Part shown: positions 18,003-28,400 of the stretch, piece by piece
Numbering within the stretch: the stretch's first letter is position 1
Layout: the number at the start of each line of letters is the position of its first letter
Origin: an uncultured Saprospiraceae bacterium
GTDB taxonomy: Bacteria; Bacteroidota; Bacteroidia; Chitinophagales; Saprospiraceae
DNA length: 64,000 bases
NCBI GenBank assembly: GCA_938015415.1
Contig: CALLPK010000010.1
Span: 1 to 64,000, forward strand
Direction of reading: 5' to 3'
The notes under the pieces: model-generated
What the model was told of the DNA's origin: nothing
Seen by the model: the letters and a program-made list of their open reading frames with translations, nothing else
Database searches by the model: none
Translations under genes and position numbers: made by a program

Positions 18003-18734
18003 GGGGGGGGTGTTTAAATGAGTGTTGCGTAGTAGTAACTAGATGCAGGTGTCTGAACTAGTATTTTTATTTTTTATACACTCTTTTGTTTTTTATTTTG
18101 GCTGGTGTCCTGAGAGATACTCCTCAGAACGACTACCTGAAGCCGAGCGGTTCGTTTAGACGTCTTGGTGAAGATACAAAAAGCGTAGGCCTTACTAAGT
18201 TGTGATGTCACAGCGGTTATAGCTGGAACCGTCTTCTTAGCTTTTTTTTGCTTGTAGAACTGTATCTACACCAGAGGAGTAAACGAACATCTATTGTTTT
18301 TTTAAGCTTTTATTTATTCGGTATTGGTTTGGGGAACTGATAGAGCGGGGAGAGCTGGTGTCACAACGGGGTAAATAAAGATGATGGAATTAGTTTTTTA
18401 CTCATATTAATTGAATCTTAGGTTTTAACTTATGGCTCTTTACTAAAGCCGAGCCTGACAACAGGTAGCGAGAATTTTGTAGTGTTACAGCGGGGACAGC
18501 CTCTAGGTCTAGATACAAAAAGCGTAGGCACTCGCTATCATTTTTAACGGTAGGAAGTTGTGGTGTCACAGCGGGGTTGTGGTGTCATAGCGGGGATGCT
18601 CTGCCTGAATGGAGTTTTGTTTTTTCCTTTTTCTTGCTTTTCCAGGTCTAAATACAAGAAGTCGAGCACTTAATTAAGAGAATGTTAGTTGAATAGCCTT
18701 TTGCTTTTTCTTGCTTGATAGCTGTCAACTCAAA
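18003..18734. other. 732-nt repeat-rich spacer
   Basis: No gene is supported. The stretch is built of short repeated blocks: TGT(G)GTGTCACARCGGGG-like words at 18202, 18357, 18558 and 18578; GTCTAGATACAAAAAGCGTAGGC-like words at 18166, 18508 and 18645; and GTTGAATAGCCTTTTGC at 18689. The same blocks recur at 19375-19555 and 22277-22363, around the next two genes. It may be an eroded mobile or regulatory repeat family. Confidence 0.6.
18489..18575 (+). repeat. 87-bp direct repeat, copy 1
   Basis: Matches 22277-22363 at 84 of 87 positions, without gaps, in the same orientation. It ends in the GGTGTCACAGCGGG block, a second copy of which follows at once (18578-18595, GGTGTCATAGCGGGG). Confidence 0.9.
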
Positions 18735-19317
18735 TCAAAATTCAATATTTGTAAAAACACCTTCAGTTACGGTTATTGTTTCCTGTGACATCACATCAAA
18801 CGCTTCTGCGATGAAATTAAATTCACCAGAAATTTCATTCTCCCCACAAGTTAAAATTTCGAAATTACTATTTCTTCCAGTAAAGGAACCATCAAGACTA
18901 ATAGGGTTAGGATAATAGTTTACCCAACATTGGGTTAATAAAATGTCAGAACCCACCATTATTGCTTTGCCTTGAGAATTAATTAGGATGGTTTGTTCCA
19001 AAAAAATTAATAGCATCGACACAGGAAATAGCAGTAGAATCCAAGGTATAATCAGTAATAATAATCTCTATTCTAGAGCCATCAATAGATCTTCCTCCAA
19101 GACGATAGGATCTCTCAAATGCACCAGTTTGATAATCTACTACGAAAAAGACCGAGTAAAGTATAGTATCTGACTCCCATAGCACTCCATCGATTTTACA
19201 AGAAAAAACAGAGGTATCCAGCGTCATTTCCTCCTCACTTTCATCGTTGTCACAAGCGGTAATAAAAGTCAATGAAAAAATGACTAAGGTTAAAAGTGTA
19301 AATAGATAATTTTTCAT
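18735..19317 (-). pseudogene. Frameshifted lipoprotein gene
   Basis: Two overlapping frames form one apparent gene. The first (18979-19317) encodes a lipoprotein signal (C22 in FITACDND) and a domain beginning FSCKIDGVLWESD; the second (18735-19022) continues with EQTILINSQGK and ends near FTNIEF. The frames join at an A7 run on the plus strand (19000-19006, T7 in the message). Removing one T gives a continuous protein of about 190 residues of the type seen in many small Bacteroidota lipoproteins of unknown function. It could be a real frameshift, a phase-variable tract or a sequencing error. Confidence 0.75.
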
Positions 19318-19608
19318 GTTTTTATTTTTTTTAAAATTCTAATTATTCTGAATAGTCGCCGTTCGTTTAGACCTAGCTATTTGGTAAACAAGGCACTTGG
19401 TCTAGATACAAGAAGCCGAGCACTTAATAAGGAAATGCCAGTTGAATAGCCTTTTCTTGCTGATAGCTGTTTCTAGGCGTGGACGCCTAAACTAGCGCTT
19501 TTATTTTTGTATATCTTTTATTATTGGTATTGGCTTGTGGTGTCACAACGGGAAATATTATGAGGACATCAACAACGGAATTAAGTCTCACTTCTGCTCT
19601 CTCAACTA
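19318..19608. repeat. Spacer with copies of the local repeat family
   Basis: GGTCTAGATACAAGAAGCCGAGCACTTAAT at 19396, GTTGAATAGCC at 19441 and TGTGGTGTCACAACGGG at 19539 repeat blocks found at 18489-18730. No gene is seen. Confidence 0.6.
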
Positions 19609-22134
19609 TTAATATTTAATTACCTTACCGCCATACAATCGGACTTTCTTCTGATCCACCACCTCATAAAAATAAATCCCACTTGCCAATCCATCTTTAC
19701 TAAAACTAATATCAGTATTGGAAGTAACCGATTGACTAAAAACCAAAACGCCATTTGCATCAAAAATATTTAAATTTCCATGGTCTCCTGGAATTTCTTT
19801 AATTTTGAAAATGGTCGTTTTTTGAAATGGGTTTGGGATGACGGTTAGTTGCGGAATGAGATGATTCTCAGTAGTATTAGTAATGGAAGACTGATTGAGA
19901 AAAATTTTCAATCTTGCATTATCATCATCGTAACCTGTCAATAAAAAATCAACCTGATTATCTCCGTTTACATCAGAAAATCCCACGGCACTATTCTTCA
20001 AACCTAGAAAAGATTGGTTCTCTACGAAATTCCCACCCCCATCATTTAAGTATAAAACTGTTTCGGTAGGATTACCTGAAAACATCAAATCCATATCATT
20101 ATCTCCATCTACATCTGAAAATGCAACTGCACCTTCTACGGTATATGGAAATTGAGGTCCTTCCACTTCGGTAAAATTTCCTAGGCCATCATTGGTATAT
20201 AGCACCGTATAATCAGCACCAAAAATCGGGTTACCATTTATAATTAAATCTTCATCAAGATCACCATCTATATCTGCAAAAGCAACTGAGCTTTCATTAA
20301 CATCATGAAATGGCGTATCCTCCACTTCTGTAAAGTTACTTTGTCCGTCGTTGAGGTATAATATGGCACTTCGATCAGACTCCTCACTTCTTCCTGTTAT
20401 GAGCAAGTCATTATCTCCGTCTCCGTCCACATCTGAAAAAGCAATAGAACCATGAGTAACACCTATAAATGAAGAACTTAATTCTTCGGTAAAATTACCT
20501 AGGCCATCATTAAGGTACAATTTACTGACTCGTTCATTTGCACTAGTAAACCCTGTTAACATAAGATCCTGAAAGTTATCACCATCAACATCTGAAAAAG
20601 CGATAGCGCTATACCCCACTCCTTCAAAAGGCGTATCTGTTACCTCGGTAAAATTTCCTTGTCCGTCATTTTCGTAAAGCACTGCCACTTTTTCAAAATA
20701 ATTGAAACCTGTAATAAATACGTCCTGATCTTCATCACCATCAATGTCGACAAAAGCCATTGAGCCGCGTGCTACATCAATGAAAGGAGAATCGAGCACC
20801 TTGTTAAAGTTGCCAAGACCATCATTGATATATAACTCTGTAAAAGGAATAAAAGAAATATATCCGGTCATTAGTAAATCATTGTCGCCATCACCATCTA
20901 TATCTGAAAAAGCAAAACTACTGTGGGAGGAAGGATCTAAGCAAATACACGATTCTGTAAAATTTCCTTGACCATCATTGAAATATGTTGTAGCATATTC
21001 ACCAAAATAACTTTCCTCGGTTACAAATAAATCTATATCTCCATCATTATCTAGGTCTGAAGGGTTTATAGTAATAGTTGCATTCACTTCAAAAGGAGCG
21101 TCTATTGGCTCTGAGAAATTTCCTTGGCCTGTATTAAAATATATTTTTGAATGATATACATCCATATCACTAGTATCAACAACTGTTGTCAAGTAGTCTT
21201 CATCACCATCGCCGTCTACGTCCAAAAAGGTGGCTACTTTAGTCGTTATCGCTTCGAAAGGTGTACCTGTGACTAGTGTAAAATTACCACTCCCATCATT
21301 ATTATAGATTCTCGGTATCTTTCTATAATCTACATCAATACCTAAGATAATGACATCTTGGTCACCGTCTTCATCCACATCTGAAAATTCAATCGATGCT
21401 TTTGAAACTCCAAAAAAGGGTGAATCCAATACTTCATCGAAGTTCCCTTGACCATCATTAATGTATAGCTTAGAGACCTTATTTTCTTGAGGCATTGATC
21501 CAGTCAACAAAAGATCCAAATCATTATCACCATCTATATCTGCAAAAGCCATTGAACTTTCTGCCAACCCTTCAAAAGGAGTATCTAGTTTTTCAGTAAA
21601 GTTTCCGTCGCCATCGTTTATAAACAACTTTGAAATATAGGTAAAAATAGAAATTTCTGAGCCGACAATAAAAAGGTCTTTATCATCATCGCCGTCTACA
21701 TCTTCAAAAGTCGCCGAGCCATAACCAATCAGAGGAAAAGAAGAATTTAACATTTCAGAAAAATTTCCTTGTCCATCGTTGAGATAGAATTTAGGAGTTA
21801 TCGCCCCCATACCAGTCATGAACAAATCCTGATCTTGGTCTCCATCTATATCCGCAAAAGCTACTGCGCTATTTGTTAGGTCCGGAAAGGGAGTATCTAA
21901 TTTTTCAGAAAAATTTCCTGCTCCATCATTTAAATAAAGTATAGTCTCTGGTAAATTCATTGGATTGGAGCCTATTGTGATTAGATCTTCGTCGCCGTCG
22001 CCATCTACATCTGCCATGGCACTATCTCCAAGTTTAAACCCTTGAATAGGAGGGGTTAATGGATGTTCTGTAAAAATTTGAGCGGATAAAAATTGGCTCA
22101 AAAACATAGTAGCGATCAATAACTTTAATTTCAT
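19609..22134 (-). CDS. VCBS/FG-GAP repeat protein with type IX secretion signal
   Basis: From the ATG at 22134 the product has 841 residues: signal peptide (LLIATMFLSQFLSAQ), 14 repeats of about 55 residues each with a calcium-loop motif such as DVDGDGDEDL followed by a YxNDGxGNF strand, and a C-terminal sorting domain (VIPNPFQKTT ... GLASGIYFYEV ... KVIKY). It should be exported by T9SS and either released or anchored at the surface. The repeats probably form beta-propellers. Similar proteins bind sugars or mediate adhesion; the ligand is unknown. Repeat 10 (DGDNFQD) and repeat 14 (NGDNQVD) depart from the calcium consensus. Confidence 0.88.
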   Translation of the reverse strand: MKLKLLIATMFLSQFLSAQIFTEHPLTPPIQGFKLGDSAMADVDGDGDEDLITIGSNPMNLPETILYLNDGAGNFSEKLDTPFPDLTNSAVAFADIDGDQDQDLFMTGMGAITPKFYLNDGQGNFSEMLNSSFPLIGYGSATFEDVDGDDDKDLFIVGSEISIFTYISKLFINDGDGNFTEKLDTPFEGLAESSMAFADIDGDNDLDLLLTGSMPQENKVSKLYINDGQGNFDEVLDSPFFGVSKASIEFSDVDEDGDQDVIILGIDVDYRKIPRIYNNDGSGNFTLVTGTPFEAITTKVATFLDVDGDGDEDYLTTVVDTSDMDVYHSKIYFNTGQGNFSEPIDAPFEVNATITINPSDLDNDGDIDLFVTEESYFGEYATTYFNDGQGNFTESCICLDPSSHSSFAFSDIDGDGDNDLLMTGYISFIPFTELYINDGLGNFNKVLDSPFIDVARGSMAFVDIDGDEDQDVFITGFNYFEKVAVLYENDGQGNFTEVTDTPFEGVGYSAIAFSDVDGDNFQDLMLTGFTSANERVSKLYLNDGLGNFTEELSSSFIGVTHGSIAFSDVDGDGDNDLLITGRSEESDRSAILYLNDGQSNFTEVEDTPFHDVNESSVAFADIDGDLDEDLIINGNPIFGADYTVLYTNDGLGNFTEVEGPQFPYTVEGAVAFSDVDGDNDMDLMFSGNPTETVLYLNDGGGNFVENQSFLGLKNSAVGFSDVNGDNQVDFLLTGYDDDNARLKIFLNQSSITNTTENHLIPQLTVIPNPFQKTTIFKIKEIPGDHGNLNIFDANGVLVFSQSVTSNTDISFSKDGLASGIYFYEVVDQKKVRLYGGKVIKY

Positions 22135-22276
22135 TTTACTATTTTTAATGGTTACTATCAAATCTCTTTATACTGTCTAGTATTTCCAAACAAACAAAAT
22201 AATATTTAATGTAAAAATAATAAAAATAATGATTTCGAGATGCATAAATAGAAAGTGGAGTAAGTTGTTGTGCTAG

Positions 22277-22363
22277 AGCGGGGACAGTCTCTAGGTCTAG
22301 ATACAAAAAACGTAGGCACTCGCTATCATTTTTAACGGTAGGAAGTTGTGGTGTCATAGCGGG
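22277..22363 (+). repeat. 87-bp direct repeat, copy 2
   Basis: Second copy of 18489-18575, with three substitutions. It lies upstream of the VCBS gene, so the two copies flank the frameshifted lipoprotein and the VCBS gene (3.8 kb apart). An open frame of 94 codons over this repeat is not considered a gene. Confidence 0.9.
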
Positions 22364-22388
22364 TGGTTCGCTGCTGCCTTCTTTTTTT

Positions 22389-23477
22389 TTATTCTTTTTT
22401 AAAGTCTTCTTCGTTGAATTCCATATCAAAAAACTCTGGTCTATAGTCTTCTGGAAATTTAATTAGACTACTAAGACATTTTGCACAAGGTAACAAGTCG
22501 GTATCAAAGTGCAACTTTAAATCATGAATACCTAATTCTAAATCTTCTCCGCAACTATCGCATTTTTCTCCTTTTCCAATATTTTTAATTAACTTTTCTA
22601 AACCATTAAACTTCTCGTGTTCAGTCATCCAATAAAGCATTTTCAACATTATTTTGAATGCTCTATAACTTTTAATATCTTCCTTCCCTTCTAAAACGGA
22701 GAATAGTATTTCATCGACGACACATAATGTATATACCAATAGATATGGCAGAAAAAAATAAATGTGTTCCCACTGCCTTTCAATATCTTCTTTTGAAGAG
22801 AAAATGAAATTTAAATTTTTATCCTCTGTTTTATAATTTCTATCTCCTGTAACTATATGAAGTGCCAAATTAGATAATGGATCAAAACCATTTGAATTAG
22901 TTTTGTCAAATCTAAGCGTGTGAATAATCCCTTTATCTAATAGCTTTTTATTCTCTAATTTTTCGAGAGTCTTTTCTATTAATTCTTCTTTATTGAGATT
23001 TCTGCTACTTGGATCATAATTGTTTGGATCTCCGTCAATAAAATATTTTCTTGTAAATTCAGTTGGATCTATTAAAATCATTTCGAGCAGAGTCAAATTA
23101 TCTTTTAATGGCTTTCTGAAATTTGCATATGCAACATTCGTTTTTCCTCTCATTGAACAATTTAACCCTTCATATAAAAATGATAATAAATCTCCTGTTA
23201 TTGAAGTCAATAGTCTTTTAACCAAGATTTTCTCCAATAAATCAAGTTTGTCATTTTCAACGAGCCAATCTAAAGCATGAATATCTTTATCTACAAATTC
23301 ATCAACTTTTTTTAGGTCTTCTTCTTTGCTAAATTCGAACTCAGTCTTAAATAACCCTTTAAACGTTTCTTTAGTATGAAGTTCCAAAATCATATCATAT
23401 ATCAGCACACAGAAATTGTGGGAGATATGATGTTTTTTAGGAAGAACTGTTTCTGTGTCTTTTTCAATGTAAATCAT
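22389..23477 (-). CDS. Hypothetical protein with C-terminal zinc-ribbon-like CxxC pair
   Basis: A 362-residue protein, mostly helical and rich in Lys/Glu/Asp, without a signal peptide. Near the C-terminus CDSCGEDLE and LLPCAKC form two CxxC knuckles about 25 residues apart, a likely zinc site. A segment ANFRKPLKDNLTLLEMIL could be part of a helical bundle. I do not recognise the family. The gene lies in an AT-rich group of unknown genes next to repeats, which suggests accessory DNA. Confidence 0.7.
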   Translation of the reverse strand: MIYIEKDTETVLPKKHHISHNFCVLIYDMILELHTKETFKGLFKTEFEFSKEEDLKKVDEFVDKDIHALDWLVENDKLDLLEKILVKRLLTSITGDLLSFLYEGLNCSMRGKTNVAYANFRKPLKDNLTLLEMILIDPTEFTRKYFIDGDPNNYDPSSRNLNKEELIEKTLEKLENKKLLDKGIIHTLRFDKTNSNGFDPLSNLALHIVTGDRNYKTEDKNLNFIFSSKEDIERQWEHIYFFLPYLLVYTLCVVDEILFSVLEGKEDIKSYRAFKIMLKMLYWMTEHEKFNGLEKLIKNIGKGEKCDSCGEDLELGIHDLKLHFDTDLLPCAKCLSSLIKFPEDYRPEFFDMEFNEEDFKKE

Positions 23478-23692
23478 AATAATTTCAAATTTGATTAAGA
23501 ATAAATCAACAGGAGTATTGCATTAAAAGTTCCAATCATTCTTCTTTTTTTGGTTGCAGCGAACAACAGAATACTCACAACAAACCTACGGCTATCCAAT
23601 ATTTTTACTTTAAAGTTAAAAAATATCCAATGCTTCCCACACTATCCCGATATTTGCTATTAGCAAAATTTCGAGCAAGTACCGTTGTATTA

Positions 23693-24193
23693 TCATAACG
23701 GACAGTAAGGACTACATTTAAGATAAATTTCCTCAATTGCTTTTAAAACCGCATCTAAATCCAAGATTTGACCTCGGATAACTAATGTATTATTAAAGGA
23801 GTTATATCCCCGATGACATTTCATTTCAAGATTAGACATTGATGGATTCATTGCAAAGTCAATATAGGAAACTGGAGTTTGTTCATTAAACAATTCATCG
23901 ATTAGATCATCATAATGTTCAAATTTATTTCGAAATTTACGGCTCCGAAGAATATTATCGTCATCTACTTTGAGTAATGTTCGCAACTCTTCTCCCCTTT
24001 CCTTATATTTAGCCTTAGGCCATAATATTTTAGAGATATTTCCAGCTGCAATTAAAATTGATTGAATGGAAGACCAAGTCCCAATGTCATCAAATTTTTC
24101 TACACTAACCTGAAGACTTTCTACTCCTCTAAACGCAAGCTTCGAATTAAAAACTATTTCACTAATAAAAATTCCTTCTTTAAGTAAATTCAT
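23693..24193 (-). CDS. Hypothetical helical protein with HEPN-like RNxxxH motif
   Basis: A 166-residue protein starting at the ATG at 24193 (a TTG at 24262 would add 23 residues of doubtful character). It is helical with a motif RNKFEH within RSRKFRNKFEHYDD, fitting the R(N)x4H pattern of HEPN-domain nucleases and nucleotidyltransferase partners. No other domain is recognised. The pattern also occurs in non-catalytic HEPN-like proteins, so nuclease activity is only a possibility. Confidence 0.6.
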   Translation of the reverse strand: MNLLKEGIFISEIVFNSKLAFRGVESLQVSVEKFDDIGTWSSIQSILIAAGNISKILWPKAKYKERGEELRTLLKVDDDNILRSRKFRNKFEHYDDLIDELFNEQTPVSYIDFAMNPSMSNLEMKCHRGYNSFNNTLVIRGQILDLDAVLKAIEEIYLKCSPYCPL

Positions 24194-24318
24194 GATTTCT
24201 GTTTGATGGCAAATATATAATGATAGTGCGCAATCTTTTTGCGCAGTAAGGAGATTTAACAAAATACTCTATTATTTATGTATTACTCATATATTTTTAA
24301 GCCAATTAATGGATAATC

Positions 24319-24894
24319 TTAGCTATGACTATAACTTTCTAATAATTCATTTTTGATTTTAGCATTTAATTTGATAAGAAATTCTTTTAAATCAGGGTAG
24401 ATTTTTGCTGAATATTCTGGATTTGATCTAATCCATTGATCATTAAACTTTTTATACACCCAAATTCCAAAAACGGGACCGATACTTGAGATATGTTTAT
24501 CTGTTGAATAATTTTTCTTAGGGTGTTCAAAATAATGATTTCTAACATTTCTTATTCCTATCGGATTAAAACTTTTAAAACCAGATAACTCCTTATTTAG
24601 GATTTTTTTAATTCTATGAGCAAGATAATAAATCGCCTCTGTTTTTGCCTTTAACCTAAGCCATTCTTTATCTCTCTCAATTTCTTGTGTTTTAAAATTA
24701 TTTTTAAGGTCATTATGTAACTTGAGAAAAGAATCCTCCATTTCCTCATACAAAATCCAAAGCTGCTTCAGTTTTTCATCAACATCATTCAATATAGGCC
24801 AAAGTAAATCGTTAGCTGAATTTGTTGGTAATTTTTTTGATCTTAAAATCATGAAGTTTTCATAAACTTCCATAAATAACCTTTCTAATTTCAT
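24319..24894 (-). CDS. Hypothetical helical protein with HEPN-like RNxxxxH motif
   Basis: A 191-residue protein, Lys-rich and helical, with RNHYFEH (in IRNVRNHYFEHP), again fitting R(N)x4-6H. The motif resembles RNKFEH of the next gene downstream, though the rest of the two proteins is not obviously similar. No signal peptide and no known domain. Together with its neighbours it may form a small toxin or defence-type unit, but no partner antitoxin is recognised. Confidence 0.6.
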   Translation of the reverse strand: MKLERLFMEVYENFMILRSKKLPTNSANDLLWPILNDVDEKLKQLWILYEEMEDSFLKLHNDLKNNFKTQEIERDKEWLRLKAKTEAIYYLAHRIKKILNKELSGFKSFNPIGIRNVRNHYFEHPKKNYSTDKHISSIGPVFGIWVYKKFNDQWIRSNPEYSAKIYPDLKEFLIKLNAKIKNELLESYSHS

Positions 24895-24974
24895 TGTTAT
24901 ATTTTATTTTCTTCAAACGTATTCATTTTAAATAAACACTGCAAGAGGGAAAAAAGTAGAAATTTGTTAAATTT

Positions 24975-25361
24975 TCAAGAAATTAGATCAAAATATGACA
25001 CCTTACACCATACCCACCTCCCATAAATCCTCCTCCGCTCATCATCACTCAAATAAGACCGCCGATTCTTTGTCACCTCATAAAGACTCTCCAAACTACC
25101 ATGCTTTTCCAACCTCGAAGAAAGCACCTCATTCAATCGATCAATTTGACCCTGACTAATGTATCGATTCCAAATTAATCTATCTCCATATAAATTTATA
25201 GCATCTATATTGTTAGCTTGTTCAGCATTTAAGAATTTAGCCCAGTCTGTTATTATTCGCTTCCTCGCTTCTTTTCGATTTCTCCAAAAGACTATTTGAA
25301 TGATTATCATTACGATAAAGCAAAGGATTATTGTAGCCAATATGATTTCCATATTTCCCAT
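24975..25361 (-). CDS. Small membrane-anchored hypothetical protein
   Basis: 128 residues: one N-terminal membrane helix (IILATIILCFIVMIIIQIVF) followed by a basic, Arg-rich cytoplasmic part (YLSDDERRRIYGRW). The start is ATG at 25361 or 25352. It lies 45 nt downstream of the giant AAA ATPase gene on the same strand, so it may be the last gene of that operon and could serve as its membrane partner. Family unknown. Confidence 0.6.
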   Translation of the reverse strand: MGNMEIILATIILCFIVMIIIQIVFWRNRKEARKRIITDWAKFLNAEQANNIDAINLYGDRLIWNRYISQGQIDRLNEVLSSRLEKHGSLESLYEVTKNRRSYLSDDERRRIYGRWVWCKVSYFDLIS

Positions 25362-25406
25362 AATATTTAATCAATTTTTTTGAAAAAAATACGCTTAGTT
25401 GCTCCC

Positions 25407-28400
25407 TCAATCCAACCCATTCCACTTCAAAATAATCTCTCCCAAAACATCCCGAATCCCCGCTACCCCATCCGTAAACGTTCCCATCTTTACCAACATC
25501 TGCGACATCGAATCATCCGAATTTGCACCACGAAAAACATGGTTTTTCCCAAACGTTTCCTTGATCGTTTCCCAACGAACTGCCTCTTCTGTACTCATCA
25601 TGTTCGTCATCTCTTTAAACTTTAACAAGTTCGCTTCCGCGGCGGTCGTCAACGTTTGCGACTCCGTTTCGTAGTGGCTCAGGATCAGTGTCTGCAATTC
25701 TTCGTCGTTCATGATCGGGACGACTTTTTCGGTTAGTTTATTCATATCTCGGTACGAGCCTTGTAGCTTAAAAGCAGGTTCGGTGCGGTAGTCTTCGGAG
25801 ATGGCGGCGGAACGGATATACTCCTGATTGACCGTTAAGACAACATCTCGAATGGCCAGTAGTTTCTCTAAGACTAATGTGTATTCGTTGATCTCTTCCT
25901 GCGAATGGTTGGCTTCAAAAGTCAGACCTTCCTGACTACCGGTTTCAATGTACCTCAACAACGTATGTACATCCTTATGACTTTTTACGGCCAGTTTTTG
26001 CAGGACGGGATTAGAGGTCAAAGCATTCTCAATATAGCTCAACTTAAAGACTTTTTCAGAATCTCCGATGATGTTACCCAGGTTGTAAATATCCGCACGA
26101 TTGGCGAGCATGTCAGGGATCTGAAATTTATCACCGCTCTCGGTATAAGGATTTCCAGCCATCACCACCGCGATCCGCTTGCCGCGTAAATCATAGGTTT
26201 TGGATTGTCCTTGATACACGCCTTCGATCTTTCGCTGGGCATCACAAAGCGAAATAAATTTTTGTAAAAACTCCGGATGGCAATGCTGGATATCATCGAC
26301 ATACAACATGACATTGTTGCCCATCTCTAAGGCGAGGTTGAGTTTTTCCAATTCCTGCCGCGCCGCCATATTGGGTGCTTCCTCCGGGTCGAGCGAAGTC
26401 ACTTGATGGCCGAGTGCCGGACCATTTATTTTCATAAAAATCAATCCTAACCGATTGGCGATATACTCCATCAACGTCGTCTTACCGTATCCCGGCGGAG
26501 AAATCAGCAGCAACATGCCCATCCGATCCGTCCGCCCACTCACTCCTTCTGCGCCGATTTGCTTGGCTAGGTTGTCCCCAAAAATAGGTAGGTAAACCTG
26601 ATCGATCAACTGGTTCCGAACAAACGTACTCAGGACGCGTGGCTTAAATTCTTCCAGCCGAAGATCTGCCCGGTAGCGATCGGCCAGCGACTTTTTCAAA
26701 TTTAGGAAATGCTGAAATTGAGGTACGACTTCTCCGGTGAAATGGGCCATCTTCGTCATAAAATTATTATAGTCCGTCGCATAGCGGCCTTCCTCAATGA
26801 CGGGATGTGTGCTCTGCAACTCCATTACTTCAATCATCGTCTCCGAATTAATTAACGTACTCGATTTAAAATCATCCAGAAAAAGTAACGCGGCTGTTTC
26901 GTCCAGATAAGTCGCTCCGTGCGCCGTTGGATGTTGCTCCATAAAAGCTTCTACCCACTTGCGAATCAACTCATATTGCTCTACTGGATTATCACGCAAA
27001 TCCAACAGCGAATCTTCATAGAATTTTGTTGAACTTTTCACCTTCAAGTATTTCATAAAATCCTTCCGCAACTGATCGGCTGGCTGACTGAGAATAAAAT
27101 GCTCCGATCGCGTCAACTCTCTGAACAAGTATTCCGCCACTTGCGATGTATCTACTTCCGTAAATAGCTGGTGCGTTTCCACAAAATTTGTAATGGCGGT
27201 TTCTAAATTATTAATTAAAAAATCAAACCCGTGCGTATCCGGAAAAATTTTCAGGATCTTCCCCGCTGAATTAAACTGATTTTGAAACAAGGTCTTTTGC
27301 TCTTCTGCCAAAAACGTTTTCCAAAATAATTTTGCGCAAGCACGTGCTTCCGGTAAAAAACACAAGAGGTCAATCTGGCTGGACAACGCTAACAAAACCG
27401 ATAACAATTTGCTCGCATCCTGATCGTGAATACCTTTGGTATAAGCTTCCTGGTAGCGCGTAGCGGCGTGCTGCTGCACGAACTGCAACAGGTTTCCATT
27501 GGCTTCCAGCAACGCTTTTCGATCCGCAGATTGAAAGACCTGATAAGCCAGGTACTCCGCCCGGGAGACCACTTCGTTTTCAGAAATAACGGATTGTGTC
27601 CAAACCGCTTTGGTTTTTAAAAATTCCGTATCCCTGATCTCGGAAAAGAAATCAGTTCCGGTCAGGTGAAAATTCATTTTTCCATTTTCCTGCACGATGG
27701 TCAGCTCCAATGGTTGGATATTTACGGAAAATTTATGCTTCCCCAACTGAATGATATTTTCTCCATCCACAAAAAGATCCTGCTTGTCGCGTAATTGGCG
27801 AATCGCTTCTTCTTTCAGTATTTTTAATTCCGTTTGTACGGTACTCGCTTTGTTACTATCATCGAGATCATTCAGTTGCTGAATAATATCCCGTACTTTA
27901 TCGATCATCAAGTCGGCAGCAAAGAAACCGTTGATTTCGTTGACCTCCCTGATGGATTTGATCCGCGTGCGAATACCTTTCAGGATTCGTCCAGCGGCAT
28001 TTTGCAAAGCAAGGGTCCGGTTATTTCTAGTTTCTAAAAGGCTGTTCTTTTTCGCTTCGAAAGCGTTGTAAACTTCTTCTCGCTTCTCCGTAATTTTTAA
28101 AATAAAATCATCAAACTCCACAAAACGTCCTTCCAGTTCTTCCAGCTGAACCATCAGCTTGGTAAGATATTCGTCACACTTTTGTGGGCTATCCGAAATA
28201 TCCAGATAGTTGATAATTCCCTGATCCAGGAGTTTTAATTGGGCATTAAATTCCGCCACTGATTCTGTTCCGAGCAAGCTTTTTTGCTTTTTCTTAGCGG
28301 CTGCTTTCACCTGGTTCAGACGCGCAAAGATGATCGAGATATTATCGATGATACGAGTTGTATGCGTCGCATCTTCGATTTTCAAATTACTGACAATTTC

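Noticed and set aside
19609-22134. Regularly spaced repeats that might be a CRISPR array
   Set aside because: The period is about 165-170 nt, the repeats are degenerate at DNA level and conserved as protein calcium loops; it is the VCBS coding sequence.
22145-22429. 94-codon frame before the VCBS gene
   Set aside because: It runs through the 87-bp repeat and overlaps the ends of both neighbouring genes; the product has no coding character.
22389-25361. Possible known toxin-antitoxin pair
   Set aside because: No recognisable MNT nucleotidyltransferase or antitoxin domain beside the HEPN-like proteins; only kept as an open hypothesis.
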